Origin: DATKRB01 sp036501425 | Lineage (GTDB): Bacteria; Actinomycetota; Acidimicrobiia; Acidimicrobiales; RAAP-2 | NCBI GenBank assembly: GCA_036501425.1 | Contig: DASYAI010000077.1 | Span: 48,593 to 112,592 of the forward strand | Reading direction: 5' to 3' | DNA: 64,000 nt | In this document: positions 1 to 8,950 of the stretch, in pieces | How the letters are laid out: every line of letters starts with the position of its first letter | Numbering within the stretch: position 1 is the stretch's first letter | The notes under the pieces: model-generated | What the model saw: only the letters and a program-made list of their open reading frames with translations | What the model was told of the DNA's origin: nothing | The model's database searches: none | Position numbers and translations under genes: made by a program

Positions 1-3000
1 GGCTGCCTGGGCGGCGTGGTGCTGCAGGCCCTGCTGGCCGGCGACGTGGAGGGGGCCACCGAGCGCGCCGCCCGGCTGCAGGACATCTTCGGTCACGACT
101 GTCTTTTCGTCGAGCTGCAGGACCACGGGATCGCCGCCCAGCGGCAGACCAATCCCCAGCTGGTGGAGATCGCCCGGCGGATCGGCGCCCCCCTGCTGGC
201 CACCAACGACAGCCACTACACCCACCGCGAGGACTCGGTGGCCCACGACGCCCTGCTCTGTGTGCAGACCGGCGCCACCATCGACGATCCCAAGCGCTTC
301 AAGTTCGAAGGGACCGAGCACTATCTGAAGACCGCGGCCGAGATGCGCCACCTCTTCGGCGAGCTGCCCGAGGCCTGCGATAGCACCTTGCTGATCGCCG
401 AGCGGGCGCGGGTCGACCTCGAGCTGGGCAAGCCGAGCCTGCCCGAGTTTCCGGTTCCCGAGCGAATCACCGGAGCCTCCTACGAGGAGCGGGCCAGCAC
501 GTACCTGCGCGAGCTGACCCTGCAGGGAGCCCGCGAGCGCTACGGCGACGTCATGTCTGACGAGGTGCAGGCCCGACTCGACTTCGAGTTGGGCGTCATC
601 GGGGACATGGGCTTCGCCGCCTACTTTCTGGTGGTGTGGGACCTGATCCGCTACGCCCGCGAGTCGGGGATCCGGGTCGGCCCGGGGCGCGGCTCGGCGG
701 CCGGCTGCTGCGTGGCCTACTGCCTGCGCATCGTCGATATCGATCCCATCCGCTACGACCTGCTCTTCGAGCGCTTCCTCAACCCGGGCCGCAAGCAGAT
801 GCCCGACATCGACATGGACTTCGACGAGCGCTTCCGGGGGGAGATGATCCGCTACGCCGCCGAGCGCTACGGGAGCGATCGGGTGGCGCAGATCGTGACC
901 TTCTCCACCATCAAGGCCCGGGCCGCGGTACGCGACGCCGCCCGGGTGCTGGGCTTCCCGTACCTGGTGGGGGACCGGGTGGCCAAGGCGATGCCCCCGC
1001 TGGTCATGGGTCGCGACACCCCTTTGTGGGCGTGTCTCGACAAGAGCGAGGGTCACGAGGACGGCTACGCCGCCGCCGGCGAGCTGCGGACCATGTACGA
1101 GCAGGATCCCGACGTGCGCCAGGTCATCGACGTGGCGAAGGGGCTCGAGGGCCTGCGCCGCCAGGACGGCATCCACGCCGCCGCCGTGGTGATCACCAAG
1201 GATCCGCTCACCGAGTACGTCCCGGTGCAGCGCAAGCCCGACGCCGGCGGGCGGGCCGAGGACGCCCCCATCGTCACCCAGTACGAGATGCACGGGGTCG
1301 AGGAGCTGGGCCTGCTGAAGATGGACTTCCTCGGCCTGCGCAACCTCTCGGTGATCGAGCGGGCCCTCGACCTGATCGAGGCCAGCTCGGGCCGGCGCCC
1401 GGACATCGACAACCTCGACCTGAACGACGCCGCGACCTTCGAGATGCTTCGCCGGGCCGACTCGGTGGGCGTGTTCCAGCTGGAGGGGGGGGCCATGCGC
1501 CAGACCCTGCGCTCGCTGGCGCCGACCAGCTTCGACGACGTCGCGGCGCTGGTGGCTCTCTACCGGCCCGGGCCCATGGCGGCGAACATGCACCGCGACT
1601 ACCCCGAGCTGAAGAACGGCCGCAAGACGCTCACCTACCTGCACCCCGACCTCGAGCCCAACTTGAAGGACACCTACGGGCTCATGCTCTACCAGGAGTC
1701 GGTCATGCGGGTGGCCCAGAAGTTCGCCGGCTACTCGCTCGAGGAGGCGGACAACCTCCGCAAGGCGTGCGGCAAGAAGATCCGGGCCCTCATCGCCGCC
1801 GAGCGCGAGAAGTTCGTCGCCGGCTGCGCCGCCCAGGGGTATGGCGAGGAGCTCGGGACCACCCTGTTCGACATCATCGAGCCCTTCGCCGACTACGCCT
1901 TCGGCAAGTCCCACTCCTACGGCTACGGCCTGGTCGCCTACCAGACGGCCTGGCTGAAGGCCAACCACCCCGTCGAGTACATGGCCGCCCTGCTCACGTC
2001 GGTGAAGGACAACAAGGACAAGACCGCCGTCTACCTGGGCGAGTGCCGCTCGATGGGCATCGAGGTGCTGGTACCCGACGTGAACCGGTCGGTGGCCGAG
2101 TTCGCTCCCCGCCCCGGGGGCGAGGGGTCCGCCCCGGGCATCGTCTTCGGCCTGGCCGCCATCCGAAACGTGGGCGAGGCGCTGGTCGAGCGGATCGTGG
2201 CCGAGCGGGAAGCTCACGGGCCGTTCGAGGACATCTACGACTTCTGCCGGCGGGTCGACCCGGCGGTGCTGAACAAGCGCACGATGGAGTCGCTGGCCAA
2301 GGCCGGGGCGTTCGATTCGCTCGGCCATCCCCGACAGGGCCTCTGTCTGGTGATCGACGAGATCGTCGACCGGACGATCGAGCGCCGCCGCGAGCACGAC
2401 CTCGGCATCGCCACCTTGTTCTCGTCCCTCGAGCCGGCCGACGACACCCCCGACGCCGGGCGATGGGAGGGGACCCGGGTGGCCGTCCCCGACACCGAGT
2501 TCGCCAAGTCCCAACGGCTGGCGTTCGAGAAGGAGATGCTGGGGCTCTACGTGAGCGACCATCCCCTGATGGGACTGCAGCCGGCGCTGGCCCGTCACAC
2601 CGACTGCCTGCTGGCGGACCTGGTCGAGGCGGCGACGGCGGGACCCGACGCCGCCTACGCCCCGGAGGGGTCGGTACGGTCGGTCGGCGGCGTGGTCACC
2701 GAGATCCGTCGGACCACCACCAAGCGGGGCGAGTTGATGGCCCGCTTCGTCCTCGAGGACCTGCAGGCCTCCATGGAGGTCTTCGTGTTCCCCCGGGTGA
2801 TGGCCGACTTCGGGGCCCTGCTCGAGAACGACGCCATCGTGGTCGTCCGGGGCCGGGTCGACCTGCGCGAGGACCAGCCCAAGCTGGTGTGCATGGAGAT
2901 CCGGCGACCGGTCCTGGCGGTCGACGAGACCGCCGAGCTGCGACTCGCTCTGCCTCTGGTGGCGCTCACCGACGACACCGTCCACCGGCTGAAGGACATC

Positions 3001-3147
3001 CTGGTGGAGCACCCTGGGGGGTCCCCGGTCCTCTTGCAGCTGGGCTCCAAGGTGCTCCGGCTCCCGCCGCAGTTCAACGTCGACAGCCGCAACGGCCTGG
3101 TGGGAGAGCTCAAGGCGTTGCTCGGGGCCGGCGCGGTGGTGGTTTGA
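1..3147 (+). CDS. dnaE: DNA polymerase III subunit alpha, 5'-truncated by window edge
   Basis: Catalytic alpha subunit of the replicative DNA polymerase III. The reading frame is open from base 1, so 1048 C-terminal codons are visible and roughly 120-150 N-terminal residues (the first part of the PHP domain) lie outside the window. The PHP remnant carries ATNDSHYT. The palm carries GPGRGSAAGCC and the double-aspartate motif PDIDMDF near base 802, and the third catalytic Asp is in KMDFLGL near base 1318. The fingers region has YAFGKSHSYGYG. A helix-hairpin-helix region lies near base 2160 and a C-terminal OB fold near 2680-2910. The protein ends in a short tau-binding-like tail. It is followed by a 65-bp gap. 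The identification is secure; only the true start is unseen. Confidence 0.97.
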   Translation, partial: GCLGGVVLQALLAGDVEGATERAARLQDIFGHDCLFVELQDHGIAAQRQTNPQLVEIARRIGAPLLATNDSHYTHREDSVAHDALLCVQTGATIDDPKRFKFEGTEHYLKTAAEMRHLFGELPEACDSTLLIAERARVDLELGKPSLPEFPVPERITGASYEERASTYLRELTLQGARERYGDVMSDEVQARLDFELGVIGDMGFAAYFLVVWDLIRYARESGIRVGPGRGSAAGCCVAYCLRIVDIDPIRYDLLFERFLNPGRKQMPDIDMDFDERFRGEMIRYAAERYGSDRVAQIVTFSTIKARAAVRDAARVLGFPYLVGDRVAKAMPPLVMGRDTPLWACLDKSEGHEDGYAAAGELRTMYEQDPDVRQVIDVAKGLEGLRRQDGIHAAAVVITKDPLTEYVPVQRKPDAGGRAEDAPIVTQYEMHGVEELGLLKMDFLGLRNLSVIERALDLIEASSGRRPDIDNLDLNDAATFEMLRRADSVGVFQLEGGAMRQTLRSLAPTSFDDVAALVALYRPGPMAANMHRDYPELKNGRKTLTYLHPDLEPNLKDTYGLMLYQESVMRVAQKFAGYSLEEADNLRKACGKKIRALIAAEREKFVAGCAAQGYGEELGTTLFDIIEPFADYAFGKSHSYGYGLVAYQTAWLKANHPVEYMAALLTSVKDNKDKTAVYLGECRSMGIEVLVPDVNRSVAEFAPRPGGEGSAPGIVFGLAAIRNVGEALVERIVAEREAHGPFEDIYDFCRRVDPAVLNKRTMESLAKAGAFDSLGHPRQGLCLVIDEIVDRTIERRREHDLGIATLFSSLEPADDTPDAGRWEGTRVAVPDTEFAKSQRLAFEKEMLGLYVSDHPLMGLQPALARHTDCLLADLVEAATAGPDAAYAPEGSVRSVGGVVTEIRRTTTKRGELMARFVLEDLQASMEVFVFPRVMADFGALLENDAIVVVRGRVDLREDQPKLVCMEIRRPVLAVDETAELRLALPLVALTDDTVHRLKDILVEHPGGSPVLLQLGSKVLRLPPQFNVDSRNGLVGELKALLGAGAVVV

Positions 3148-3200
3148 GCCTCGGGGGTCCGGCTCTGGGGGCCGGGTAGGACAGGGTTGCACCCGGCCGG

Positions 3201-3206
3201 TAGAAT
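3201..3206 (+). promoter_or_regulatory. -10 hexamer TAGAAT for a leaderless transcript
   Basis: TAGAAT lies 6 nt before the ATG at 3213, with no Shine-Dalgarno in between. The arrangement matches other first genes in the window. No convincing -35 element is seen. Confidence 0.5.
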
Positions 3207-3212
3207 TGCGCC

Positions 3213-3884
3213 ATGCCGACGGTAGCGATGACCAAGGACTGCACGGCGCTCAGCGACGCCGAGCTGGCGGAGATGGCGGACCTGTGTGCCGAACGCCCCC
3301 CGTCGTTCGACATCGGGTTCCTCTCCAAGCAGCGCGAGGAGTGGGTGCTGGTGACCTTGGCCCGCGAGGGCTCACGTTTGCGCGGGTACTCGTTCTGTAC
3401 CCTCGAGCGGATCGGCGGCACCCCGTCGCTGCTGGTCGGCCTGGCCTCGGTGGACCGCACGGCCAAGGCCGACACGGTGCTGCGCTCGATGATGGCCGAC
3501 CAGTACCGCCGGGCCTTGCTGGCGTTCCCCGACGAGGACGTCCTGCTCGGGACCCGGTTGCTCTCTGCCGAGGGCTTCCGGGCGTTTGCCGGCCTGGTCG
3601 ACGTGGTCCCGAGCGTCGGCAGCAAGCCCTCCGGCGAAGAGCGGGCGTGGGCCCGGCGCCTCGCCAAGCGCTTCGGCTGCGACGGCAAGCTCGACGACCG
3701 GACCTTCGTCTTGAAGGGGGACCGCTCGGCCGCCGGCGGCTTGGACTTTCTGGCGGCCAAGGTGAAGCTGCCCGACGGTGTGGAGATGCTCTTTGACGGG
3801 GTCGACGCCGCTCGGGGCGACCGGTTGGTGGCGTTCGGGTGGGCGATGGCCGAGGATCTGGCCAGCGGGAAGCTCGGGCGCTGA
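3213..3884 (+). CDS. Conserved-looking protein of unknown function (223 aa)
   Basis: I do not recognise a named family. The protein is soluble, with no signal peptide or membrane segment. Its central part (about residues 45-130) alternates predicted strands and helices in a way that could be a degenerate GNAT acyltransferase fold, but the acetyl-CoA pyrophosphate-loop motif is not clear, so this is only a suggestion. Codon use matches the surrounding genes. The start is the ATG placed 6 nt behind a TAGAAT hexamer, implying a leaderless mRNA. The stop codon lies inside an 18-bp tandem duplication. The gene is transcribed towards the unknown gene at 3925-4668. Confidence 0.75.
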   Translation: MPTVAMTKDCTALSDAELAEMADLCAERPPSFDIGFLSKQREEWVLVTLAREGSRLRGYSFCTLERIGGTPSLLVGLASVDRTAKADTVLRSMMADQYRRALLAFPDEDVLLGTRLLSAEGFRAFAGLVDVVPSVGSKPSGEERAWARRLAKRFGCDGKLDDRTFVLKGDRSAAGGLDFLAAKVKLPDGVEMLFDGVDAARGDRLVAFGWAMAEDLASGKLGR

Positions 3885-3905
3885 CCCGGGCTCGGGCGCT
3901 GACCC
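3872..3905. repeat. 18-bp-period tandem duplication over a stop codon
   Basis: GCTCGGGCGCTGACCC occurs at 3872-3887 and again at 3890-3905. The first copy contains the TGA stop of the 3213-3884 gene; the second sits in the convergent junction. Confidence 0.85.
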
Positions 3906-3924
3906 CGCCGGGGATCGGCGTCGA

Positions 3925-4668
3925 TCAGCCGGCCGGAAGGATGGCCACACAAACCTTGGTGCAGTAGCCGTCGCGCGGGCGGCTGACGGCAGCCACCACG
4001 TAGTGCGGACGGAACCCGAGGGCGTTGGCAAGGTCCTTTCCGGCCAGCCGATCTCGCCGGGCTGCGTCGAGCGCCCGGGCCGCTTGGGCGTCTTCGACCG
4101 GTAGCCAGACGTCGTCGCGGTTCCAGCCGAAGCGGACCCACGTGGACCCGTCGATCCGGCGACGGATCAGCTGGGGGCCTCGAGCGGGGACCACCAGGGC
4201 GACCGACGGACGAGCGCCCCGGAATTCCCAGTACGGGGCCGAGGGCCCGGCGAAGCCCAGCAGCTGGCCGTCGGCCGGGGCGGCCAGGCGCTCGAGCATC
4301 CGGCGCACCCGCCGACCCCGCAGGGTGCCGACCTGGCGTGGCAGCCCGTCGGCGGTGGCCGCCTCGGGCTGAGCCAGGTCGTCGGTCTCGGGATCGTCGG
4401 CCAGCCGAGACTCGACGACGTCGAAGGGGACCAGGTCAGGCCCGTGGTCGTCGGGCCACGGCACCCGCAACCGCACGATCGAGCCCGAGGCGAGGTCCAC
4501 AGCGATCGTGTCGTCGGGCCCGGTCGCCAGAACGAGCAGCCGGAGCTCGGTCCCACCGGCGCGCTGCGCCGGCCCCAGTCGACCGGCGTCGCGCAGCAGC
4601 GCCCGCGCCGAGCTACCCCGCAGCTCGGCGCGGTCGCGGCGCGCGTTCGGGCTCGAGGGGTCAGCCAC
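3925..4668 (-). CDS. Protein of unknown function (about 247 aa)
   Basis: No family is recognised. The sequence is acidic and Ala/Arg-rich with a well-behaved C-terminal half containing WVRFGWNRDD and ending RDGYCTKVCVAIL, with two Cys near the C terminus. No signal peptide or membrane span is visible. The start chosen is the GTG at 4668, because it gives an 8-nt GTGGCTGA overlap with the stop of the upstream YyaL-type gene, a junction type also seen at 26759 and 62557. A GTG at 4692 would add eight residues. The gene is probably translationally coupled to the YyaL-type gene in a two-gene unit. Function cannot be inferred from context. Confidence 0.7.
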   Translation of the reverse strand: MADPSSPNARRDRAELRGSSARALLRDAGRLGPAQRAGGTELRLLVLATGPDDTIAVDLASGSIVRLRVPWPDDHGPDLVPFDVVESRLADDPETDDLAQPEAATADGLPRQVGTLRGRRVRRMLERLAAPADGQLLGFAGPSAPYWEFRGARPSVALVVPARGPQLIRRRIDGSTWVRFGWNRDDVWLPVEDAQAARALDAARRDRLAGKDLANALGFRPHYVVAAVSRPRDGYCTKVCVAILPAG

Positions 4669-6796
4669 CCCCGGACGACCCCGGGCCCGCACCCACCGCG
4701 ACCTCGTCGAGCTGCGCCCTCAGGGTCACGGGGTCGGCGGTGGGCAACCGGCACACGAACCCGTGGCAGAGGTGGGCCGCATCGCCGGTCCGTCCCTCCC
4801 ACAGGGGCCCGTCGGACGGCTCTCCCCAGGCCAGCACCGTGGTGGGCGTCCAGCGCCGGTGCACCTCGGCCACCAGGTCGGGCCGGTCCCCGGCGACCAC
4901 CACCTCGGTCCGGTCGTCGATCAGCCCGACCGCGGCGACCAGGTCGGGCACGGCCAGGGGACTGGCGTTGAGCAGGGGTGTGGCCAGCGCCACGATGCGC
5001 TCGCCGGCGGCCCGGAACCGGTCGAGCCCGCTCAGCGCGCCGACGCGCAACAGGGCTGCCGCGGCGACCGAGTTCGCCGATGGCACCGCCCCGTCGGCCA
5101 CGTCCTTGGACCGGGCGATCAGGGCCGGCGCGTCGTGGCCGACCGTGAGGAGCCCGCCGACCCCCGCTCCGCCCGCCCCGCCCGGCCCGTGGGCGGCCAG
5201 CCCCCCGGGCGCCGTCGGGATCGCCTCCTCGGGCGGCTGGCCGTCCCAGAAGGTGCGGAGGAGGGTGTCGGCCACCTCGACCGCGCGCTCGCTCCAGCGC
5301 CGGAGCCCGGTCAGCTCGGCCAGCCGGGTGCAGGCGTCGACCACCCACGCCACGTCAGCGGAAAGGGCGAGGTGCCGGGCCCGGCCGTTCTGCCAGCTGC
5401 GCAGCCACCGGCCGTCGTCGGGTCGCCGCAGCTCGGCGAAGAGGAAGTCCATGATCTGCTCCGCCCGCCGCGCCCAGCGTGGATCGCCGGTGGCGGCGGC
5501 GGCCTCGGCCAGGCTGGAGGCGAACATCGCGTTCCATTCCGTCAGGACCTTGTCGTCGGTGGCCGGCTGGGGGCGGCCCCGTCGAGCTCGTACGAGCAGC
5601 CCCCGGGCCTCGAGCATCCCGCCCGGCAGCGCCCGCGGGGCGCCGGGCGGGCGGTGGGGGACCGACCGGCCGTCCACGTCCCCGGCCTCGGTGATGCCGT
5701 ACCAGTCGAGCACCGCCTCGACCAGGTCCTCGCGGCCCCCGGCGGAGAGCGCCTGGAGGACCTCGGCCGGCGTGAAGGTCGCGTGGCCGCCCTCCACGCC
5801 TGCCGCGTCGGCGTCCTGCGAGGAGTACAGACCACCCCCGGGTGCGCCGAGCTCGTCGAGCGCGTAGTCGATGGTCTCGGTGGCCACCGCCAGATGGCCG
5901 GCGTTGCCGGTGCTCTGCCATGCGTGCAGGTAGGCCCGGGCGAGCAGGGCCTGATCGGTCAGCATCTTCTCGAAATGGGGCACCAGCCACCGCTCGTCGG
6001 TGGCGTAGCGGCAGAACCCGCCTACCAGGTGGTCGTAGATCCCCCCCGCCGCCATCTCGTCGAGGGTGGTGGTCGCCATGGCCAGCGCGGCCGGGTCGCC
6101 GGAGCGCCCGTGGTGGCGCAGGCAGAGCTCGACGTAGCTGGGCCGGGGAAACTTGGGTGCCGGCCCGAAGCCCCCGTGGACGGGATCGAAGCGCTCGGCC
6201 AGCGCCGCCACCGCGGCCGCCACCGCCTCGGCGCCCGCGGGCATCGCATCGGGCTCGGTCCCCGGCCGGGCATGGCGGTTGGCCACCGCCAGCAGGTCGA
6301 CCTCGTCGGCCACGGCGCCGGTCAGCGCGTCCGCCTGCTGCTCCACCTCGGACCGGCGAGTCGACCAGGCGTCGGCCAGCACGTCGAGCACGGTGCGGAA
6401 CGCCGGCATGCCCGACCGCTCGGTCGGCGGGTAGTAGGTGCCGGCATGGAACGGGCGCCCGTCGGGGGTGCAGAAGATGCTGAGCGGCCAGCCGCCCGAC
6501 CCGATCAGCGCCATCGCTGCGCCCATGTAGAGGGCGTCGACGTCGGGCCGCTCCTCGCGGTCCACTTTGATCGAGACGAACGAGCGGCCTAGCAGCGCGC
6601 CGATTGCCGGATCCTCGAAGCTCTCGTGGGCCATCACGTGGCACCAGTGGCACGAGGCGTAGCCGATCGAGACGAAGAGGGGCTTGTCCTCCGCCACCGC
6701 CCGGTCGAAGGCTTCGGGTCCCCACGGGTACCACTCCACCGGGTTGTCGGCGTGCTGGCGGAGGTACGGGCTGGTCTCGGAGGCGAGCCGGTTCAC
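4661..6796 (-). CDS. YyaL-type thioredoxin-domain protein (DUF255 / (alpha/alpha)6 barrel)
   Basis: At 711 aa this matches the usual size of the YyaL/spermatogenesis-associated-protein-20 family. Residues 1 to about 160 form a thioredoxin-like domain starting VNRLASETSPYLRQH, with ASCHWCH as the CxxC site. The rest is a six-hairpin glycosidase-like barrel related to N-acylglucosamine 2-epimerases. The biochemical role of the family is not settled. The GTG start at 6796 is chosen because family similarity begins there and a TAGCAT hexamer lies 7 nt upstream; longer open frame upstream has no similarity and runs into the divergent gene's region. The gene is divergent from the SDR gene and overlaps the next minus-strand gene by 8 nt. 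Confidence 0.9.
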   Translation of the reverse strand: MNRLASETSPYLRQHADNPVEWYPWGPEAFDRAVAEDKPLFVSIGYASCHWCHVMAHESFEDPAIGALLGRSFVSIKVDREERPDVDALYMGAAMALIGSGGWPLSIFCTPDGRPFHAGTYYPPTERSGMPAFRTVLDVLADAWSTRRSEVEQQADALTGAVADEVDLLAVANRHARPGTEPDAMPAGAEAVAAAVAALAERFDPVHGGFGPAPKFPRPSYVELCLRHHGRSGDPAALAMATTTLDEMAAGGIYDHLVGGFCRYATDERWLVPHFEKMLTDQALLARAYLHAWQSTGNAGHLAVATETIDYALDELGAPGGGLYSSQDADAAGVEGGHATFTPAEVLQALSAGGREDLVEAVLDWYGITEAGDVDGRSVPHRPPGAPRALPGGMLEARGLLVRARRGRPQPATDDKVLTEWNAMFASSLAEAAAATGDPRWARRAEQIMDFLFAELRRPDDGRWLRSWQNGRARHLALSADVAWVVDACTRLAELTGLRRWSERAVEVADTLLRTFWDGQPPEEAIPTAPGGLAAHGPGGAGGAGVGGLLTVGHDAPALIARSKDVADGAVPSANSVAAAALLRVGALSGLDRFRAAGERIVALATPLLNASPLAVPDLVAAVGLIDDRTEVVVAGDRPDLVAEVHRRWTPTTVLAWGEPSDGPLWEGRTGDAAHLCHGFVCRLPTADPVTLRAQLDEVAVGAGPGSSGGG

Positions 6797-6803
6797 CGGG
6801 CCG

Positions 6804-6809
6804 ATGCTA
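6804..6809 (-). promoter_or_regulatory. -10 hexamer TAGCAT for the YyaL-type gene
   Basis: On the minus strand TAGCAT lies 7 nt before the GTG at 6796, again without room for a Shine-Dalgarno. Confidence 0.5.
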
Positions 6810-6847
6810 GACAGCCTCGACCGGTGCCGAACCGCCGGCGAGTCGCC

Positions 6848-6853
6848 TAGCGT
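6848..6853 (+). promoter_or_regulatory. -10 hexamer TAGCGT for the SDR gene
   Basis: TAGCGT lies 7 nt before the ATG at 6861; no Shine-Dalgarno is present. Confidence 0.5.
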
Positions 6854-6860
6854 GCCCAGC

Positions 6861-7628
6861 ATGCAGCTCGACCTGAGCGGGAGGACCGCCCTGGTCACCG
6901 GCGCCAGCCGGGGGATCGGGCTCGCCGTCGCCCACTGCCTGGCCCGGGCCGGCGCCAAGGTCATGCTCTCCGCGCGTCGGGGACCGGCACTCGAGCGCGC
7001 CGCCGGCTCGATCGCCCGCGACGGGGGGACCGTGGCGTGGTTCGCCGCCAACGCCGGCGATCCGGACCAGGCCCAGGCCTGCGTGGAGGCCACCCTGGAC
7101 CGCTTCGGGGCGCTCGACGTGCTGGTCAACAACGCGGCCACCAACCCCTACATGGGTCCGACGGTGGGCATCGACCGGGCGCGGGCCGAAAAGACGGTGG
7201 CGGTCAACCAGCTCGGGCCGTTGCGGTGGACCGAGCTCGCCTGGGGCCGCTGGATGCGTGAGCACGGCGGAAGCGTGGTCAACGTCGCCTCGGTCGGCGG
7301 GCTCACGCCCGAGCCGGGCATCGGCTGGTACAACGTCACCAAGGCGGCCGTGCTGGCGCTGACCCGCCAGCTGGCATTCGAGCTGGCGCCGAACGTCCGG
7401 GTGAACGCGGTCGCGCCGGGCCTGGTGAAGACCGATTTCGCCCGAGCCGTATGGGAACCTGATCTGGCGGGGCTGGTCAGCCGGACCCCGCTCGGCCGTA
7501 TCGGGGAGCCCGAGGACGTGGCGGCCGCCGTCCTTTTCCTCGCCTCGGACGCCGCGGCCTGGATCACCGGGCAGGTCCTGGTGGTCGACGGGGGAGCCAC
7601 CGTGCAGCCCAACGGGGCGATCGGCTGA
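6861..7628 (+). CDS. Short-chain dehydrogenase/reductase (classical SDR)
   Basis: A 255-aa NAD(P)-dependent oxidoreductase of the classical SDR family. The cofactor motif TGASRGIG spans residues 13-20, NNA is near residue 91, and the catalytic set is Ser144, Tyr157 and Lys161 (WYNVTK). The C-terminal PEDVAAAVLFLASD and ITGQVLVVDGG are typical. The substrate cannot be told from sequence. The gene sits beside the menaquinone genes, but no SDR step is known in the classical menaquinone pathway, so the location may be incidental. The ATG at 6861 follows a TAGCGT hexamer by 7 nt. The last codons and stop are part of a three-copy 25-bp repeat. Confidence 0.93.
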   Translation: MQLDLSGRTALVTGASRGIGLAVAHCLARAGAKVMLSARRGPALERAAGSIARDGGTVAWFAANAGDPDQAQACVEATLDRFGALDVLVNNAATNPYMGPTVGIDRARAEKTVAVNQLGPLRWTELAWGRWMREHGGSVVNVASVGGLTPEPGIGWYNVTKAAVLALTRQLAFELAPNVRVNAVAPGLVKTDFARAVWEPDLAGLVSRTPLGRIGEPEDVAAAVLFLASDAAAWITGQVLVVDGGATVQPNGAIG

Positions 7629-7679
7629 ACAGCCCAACGGGGCGATCGGCTGAACCGCCCAACGGGGCGATCGGCCGAG
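7605..7679. repeat. Three tandem copies of a 25-bp unit at the SDR stop codon
   Basis: The unit CAGCCCAACGGGGCGATCGG plus five bases starts at 7605, 7630 and 7655; the third copy differs slightly. Copy 1 encodes the last residues (QPNGAIG) and stop of the SDR gene; copies 2 and 3 fill the convergent gap before the end of menE. Confidence 0.9.
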
Positions 7680-7690
7680 TCGTCGTCGGC

Positions 7691-8929
7691 TCAGCGCAGC
7701 AGCCGGCGGCGCACCTTGCCCGACGAGGTGCGCGGCAGGGTGGGGACGAGCACCAGCTCTTTGGGGGCGGCCCAGGGGGCGAGCTCGGCCACCACCGCCT
7801 CGCGGAGCTCCACCAGTGCCGGCGGGGCGGCGGAGGTGCCCGGGACCACCCACGCCACCACCCGCTCGCCCCACTCGGGGTCGGGGCGCTTCCACACGGC
7901 CACCTCCGCCACACCCGGGATCCGGGCGAGCACCTGCTCCACCGCGGTGGGCCAGACCTTCTCCCCCCCGGTGACGATGACCTCGGCGAGGCGGCCGGTC
8001 ACCTCGAGCGCACCGTCGGGGCCGAGGCGCCCACCGTCGCCGGTGGGCAGCCAACCGCCGCGACGATCGCCGCCGATGGCGCCCGCGGCCGGGCTGCGGG
8101 CATCGTCTCGAGTCTCGTGCCGGCCGGGCCCGGCGGGACGGTCTGTGGGACCGGGTCCCTCGAGACGCGGATCGGTGCCGTCCCGGTAGCAGCGCAGGAG
8201 CATCGGGCCCCGGACCAGAATCTCGTCCTTCGCCCCCCCACCGGGCTCGCCGGTGCCGATGGCCAGCTCGACGCCGTCGATCGGTCGGCCGTCGTAGACG
8301 ACGCCCGAGCCGGTCTCGGTCAGCCCGTAGGTGGTGACCACGTTGGGCGCCAGGTGCTCGGGCGGTGCCGCCCCGCCCAGCAGCACCAGGGCGAAGAGCC
8401 CCGGATCGAGGCGGCGGAGCGCCGTGGCCACCAGCGAGACGTGGGTCACCTGCCCCCGGCGTCCCAGCTCCGTCACCTCGCCGGCGTCGAAGCCCGGCAG
8501 CACCGTGAGGGCGGTGCCGGTGAGCAGGGCCCGGGTGACCACCGACAGGCCGCCGATGTGGGCCAGGGGCAGGCATGCCAGCCAGTGGTGGCGGCCGGGG
8601 TCCACCGCGAGGCGAGACGACGTCGCCCGCGCCGAGGCCGCCACGGCCTCGAGCGTCAGGACGGCCGCCCGGGGCTCACCGCTGGTTCCGCTGGTGCACA
8701 CCACCAGCGCGTCGCCCTCCTCGACCGGCCGGCCGTCGGCAACCCGGGCCACCGACCCGTCGATCCCGACGACCCTCGATGGCCGAAGGGTCGCCAGCTG
8801 GGCCCGGGCCTGGGCGGCTGGCAGGCGGGCATCGAGCGCGGCGACGGCATCGCCTTGATCCCAGGCGGATCGCAGGGCCCGCACGAAGTCCGGGCCGCCC
8901 GGCAGTTCGATTGCCACGAGCTCGCGCAC
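7691..8929 (-). CDS. menE: O-succinylbenzoate-CoA ligase
   Basis: An AMP-forming acyl-CoA ligase that activates o-succinylbenzoate with ATP and CoA for menaquinone synthesis. Its P-loop-like motif CTSGTSGEPRA, the motif TYGLTETGSG and the C-terminal PRTSSGKVRRRLL are characteristic of ANL enzymes. At 412 aa it is short, as MenE enzymes often are. Assignment to MenE rests on the divergent menB and nearby menA, menD and menH. The GTG at 8929 is preferred because an identical promoter layout (TACGCT, 8 nt, start) occurs at menH; GTG 8917 is possible. A linker of about 40 residues between bases 8040 and 8200 is Pro/Arg-rich and poorly conserved in appearance. Confidence 0.88.
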   Translation of the reverse strand: MRELVAIELPGGPDFVRALRSAWDQGDAVAALDARLPAAQARAQLATLRPSRVVGIDGSVARVADGRPVEEGDALVVCTSGTSGEPRAAVLTLEAVAASARATSSRLAVDPGRHHWLACLPLAHIGGLSVVTRALLTGTALTVLPGFDAGEVTELGRRGQVTHVSLVATALRRLDPGLFALVLLGGAAPPEHLAPNVVTTYGLTETGSGVVYDGRPIDGVELAIGTGEPGGGAKDEILVRGPMLLRCYRDGTDPRLEGPGPTDRPAGPGRHETRDDARSPAAGAIGGDRRGGWLPTGDGGRLGPDGALEVTGRLAEVIVTGGEKVWPTAVEQVLARIPGVAEVAVWKRPDPEWGERVVAWVVPGTSAAPPALVELREAVVAELAPWAAPKELVLVPTLPRTSSGKVRRRLLR

Positions 8930-8936
8930 CGGCCGG

Positions 8937-8943
8937 TAGCGTA
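8937..8943. promoter_or_regulatory. Overlapping bidirectional -10 elements of menE and menB
   Basis: The 7-bp TAGCGTA reads TAGCGT on the plus strand, 8 nt before menB GTG 8951, and TACGCT on the minus strand, 8 nt before menE GTG 8929. The two start codons are equidistant from the centre at 8940. The inference is one bidirectional core promoter producing two leaderless transcripts. Confidence 0.55.
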
Positions 8944-8950
8944 GGTCGCC

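Noticed and set aside
6861..7628. SDR gene as a missing menaquinone enzyme
   Set aside because: No reductase step of this kind belongs to the classical menaquinone pathway; proximity alone is not enough.
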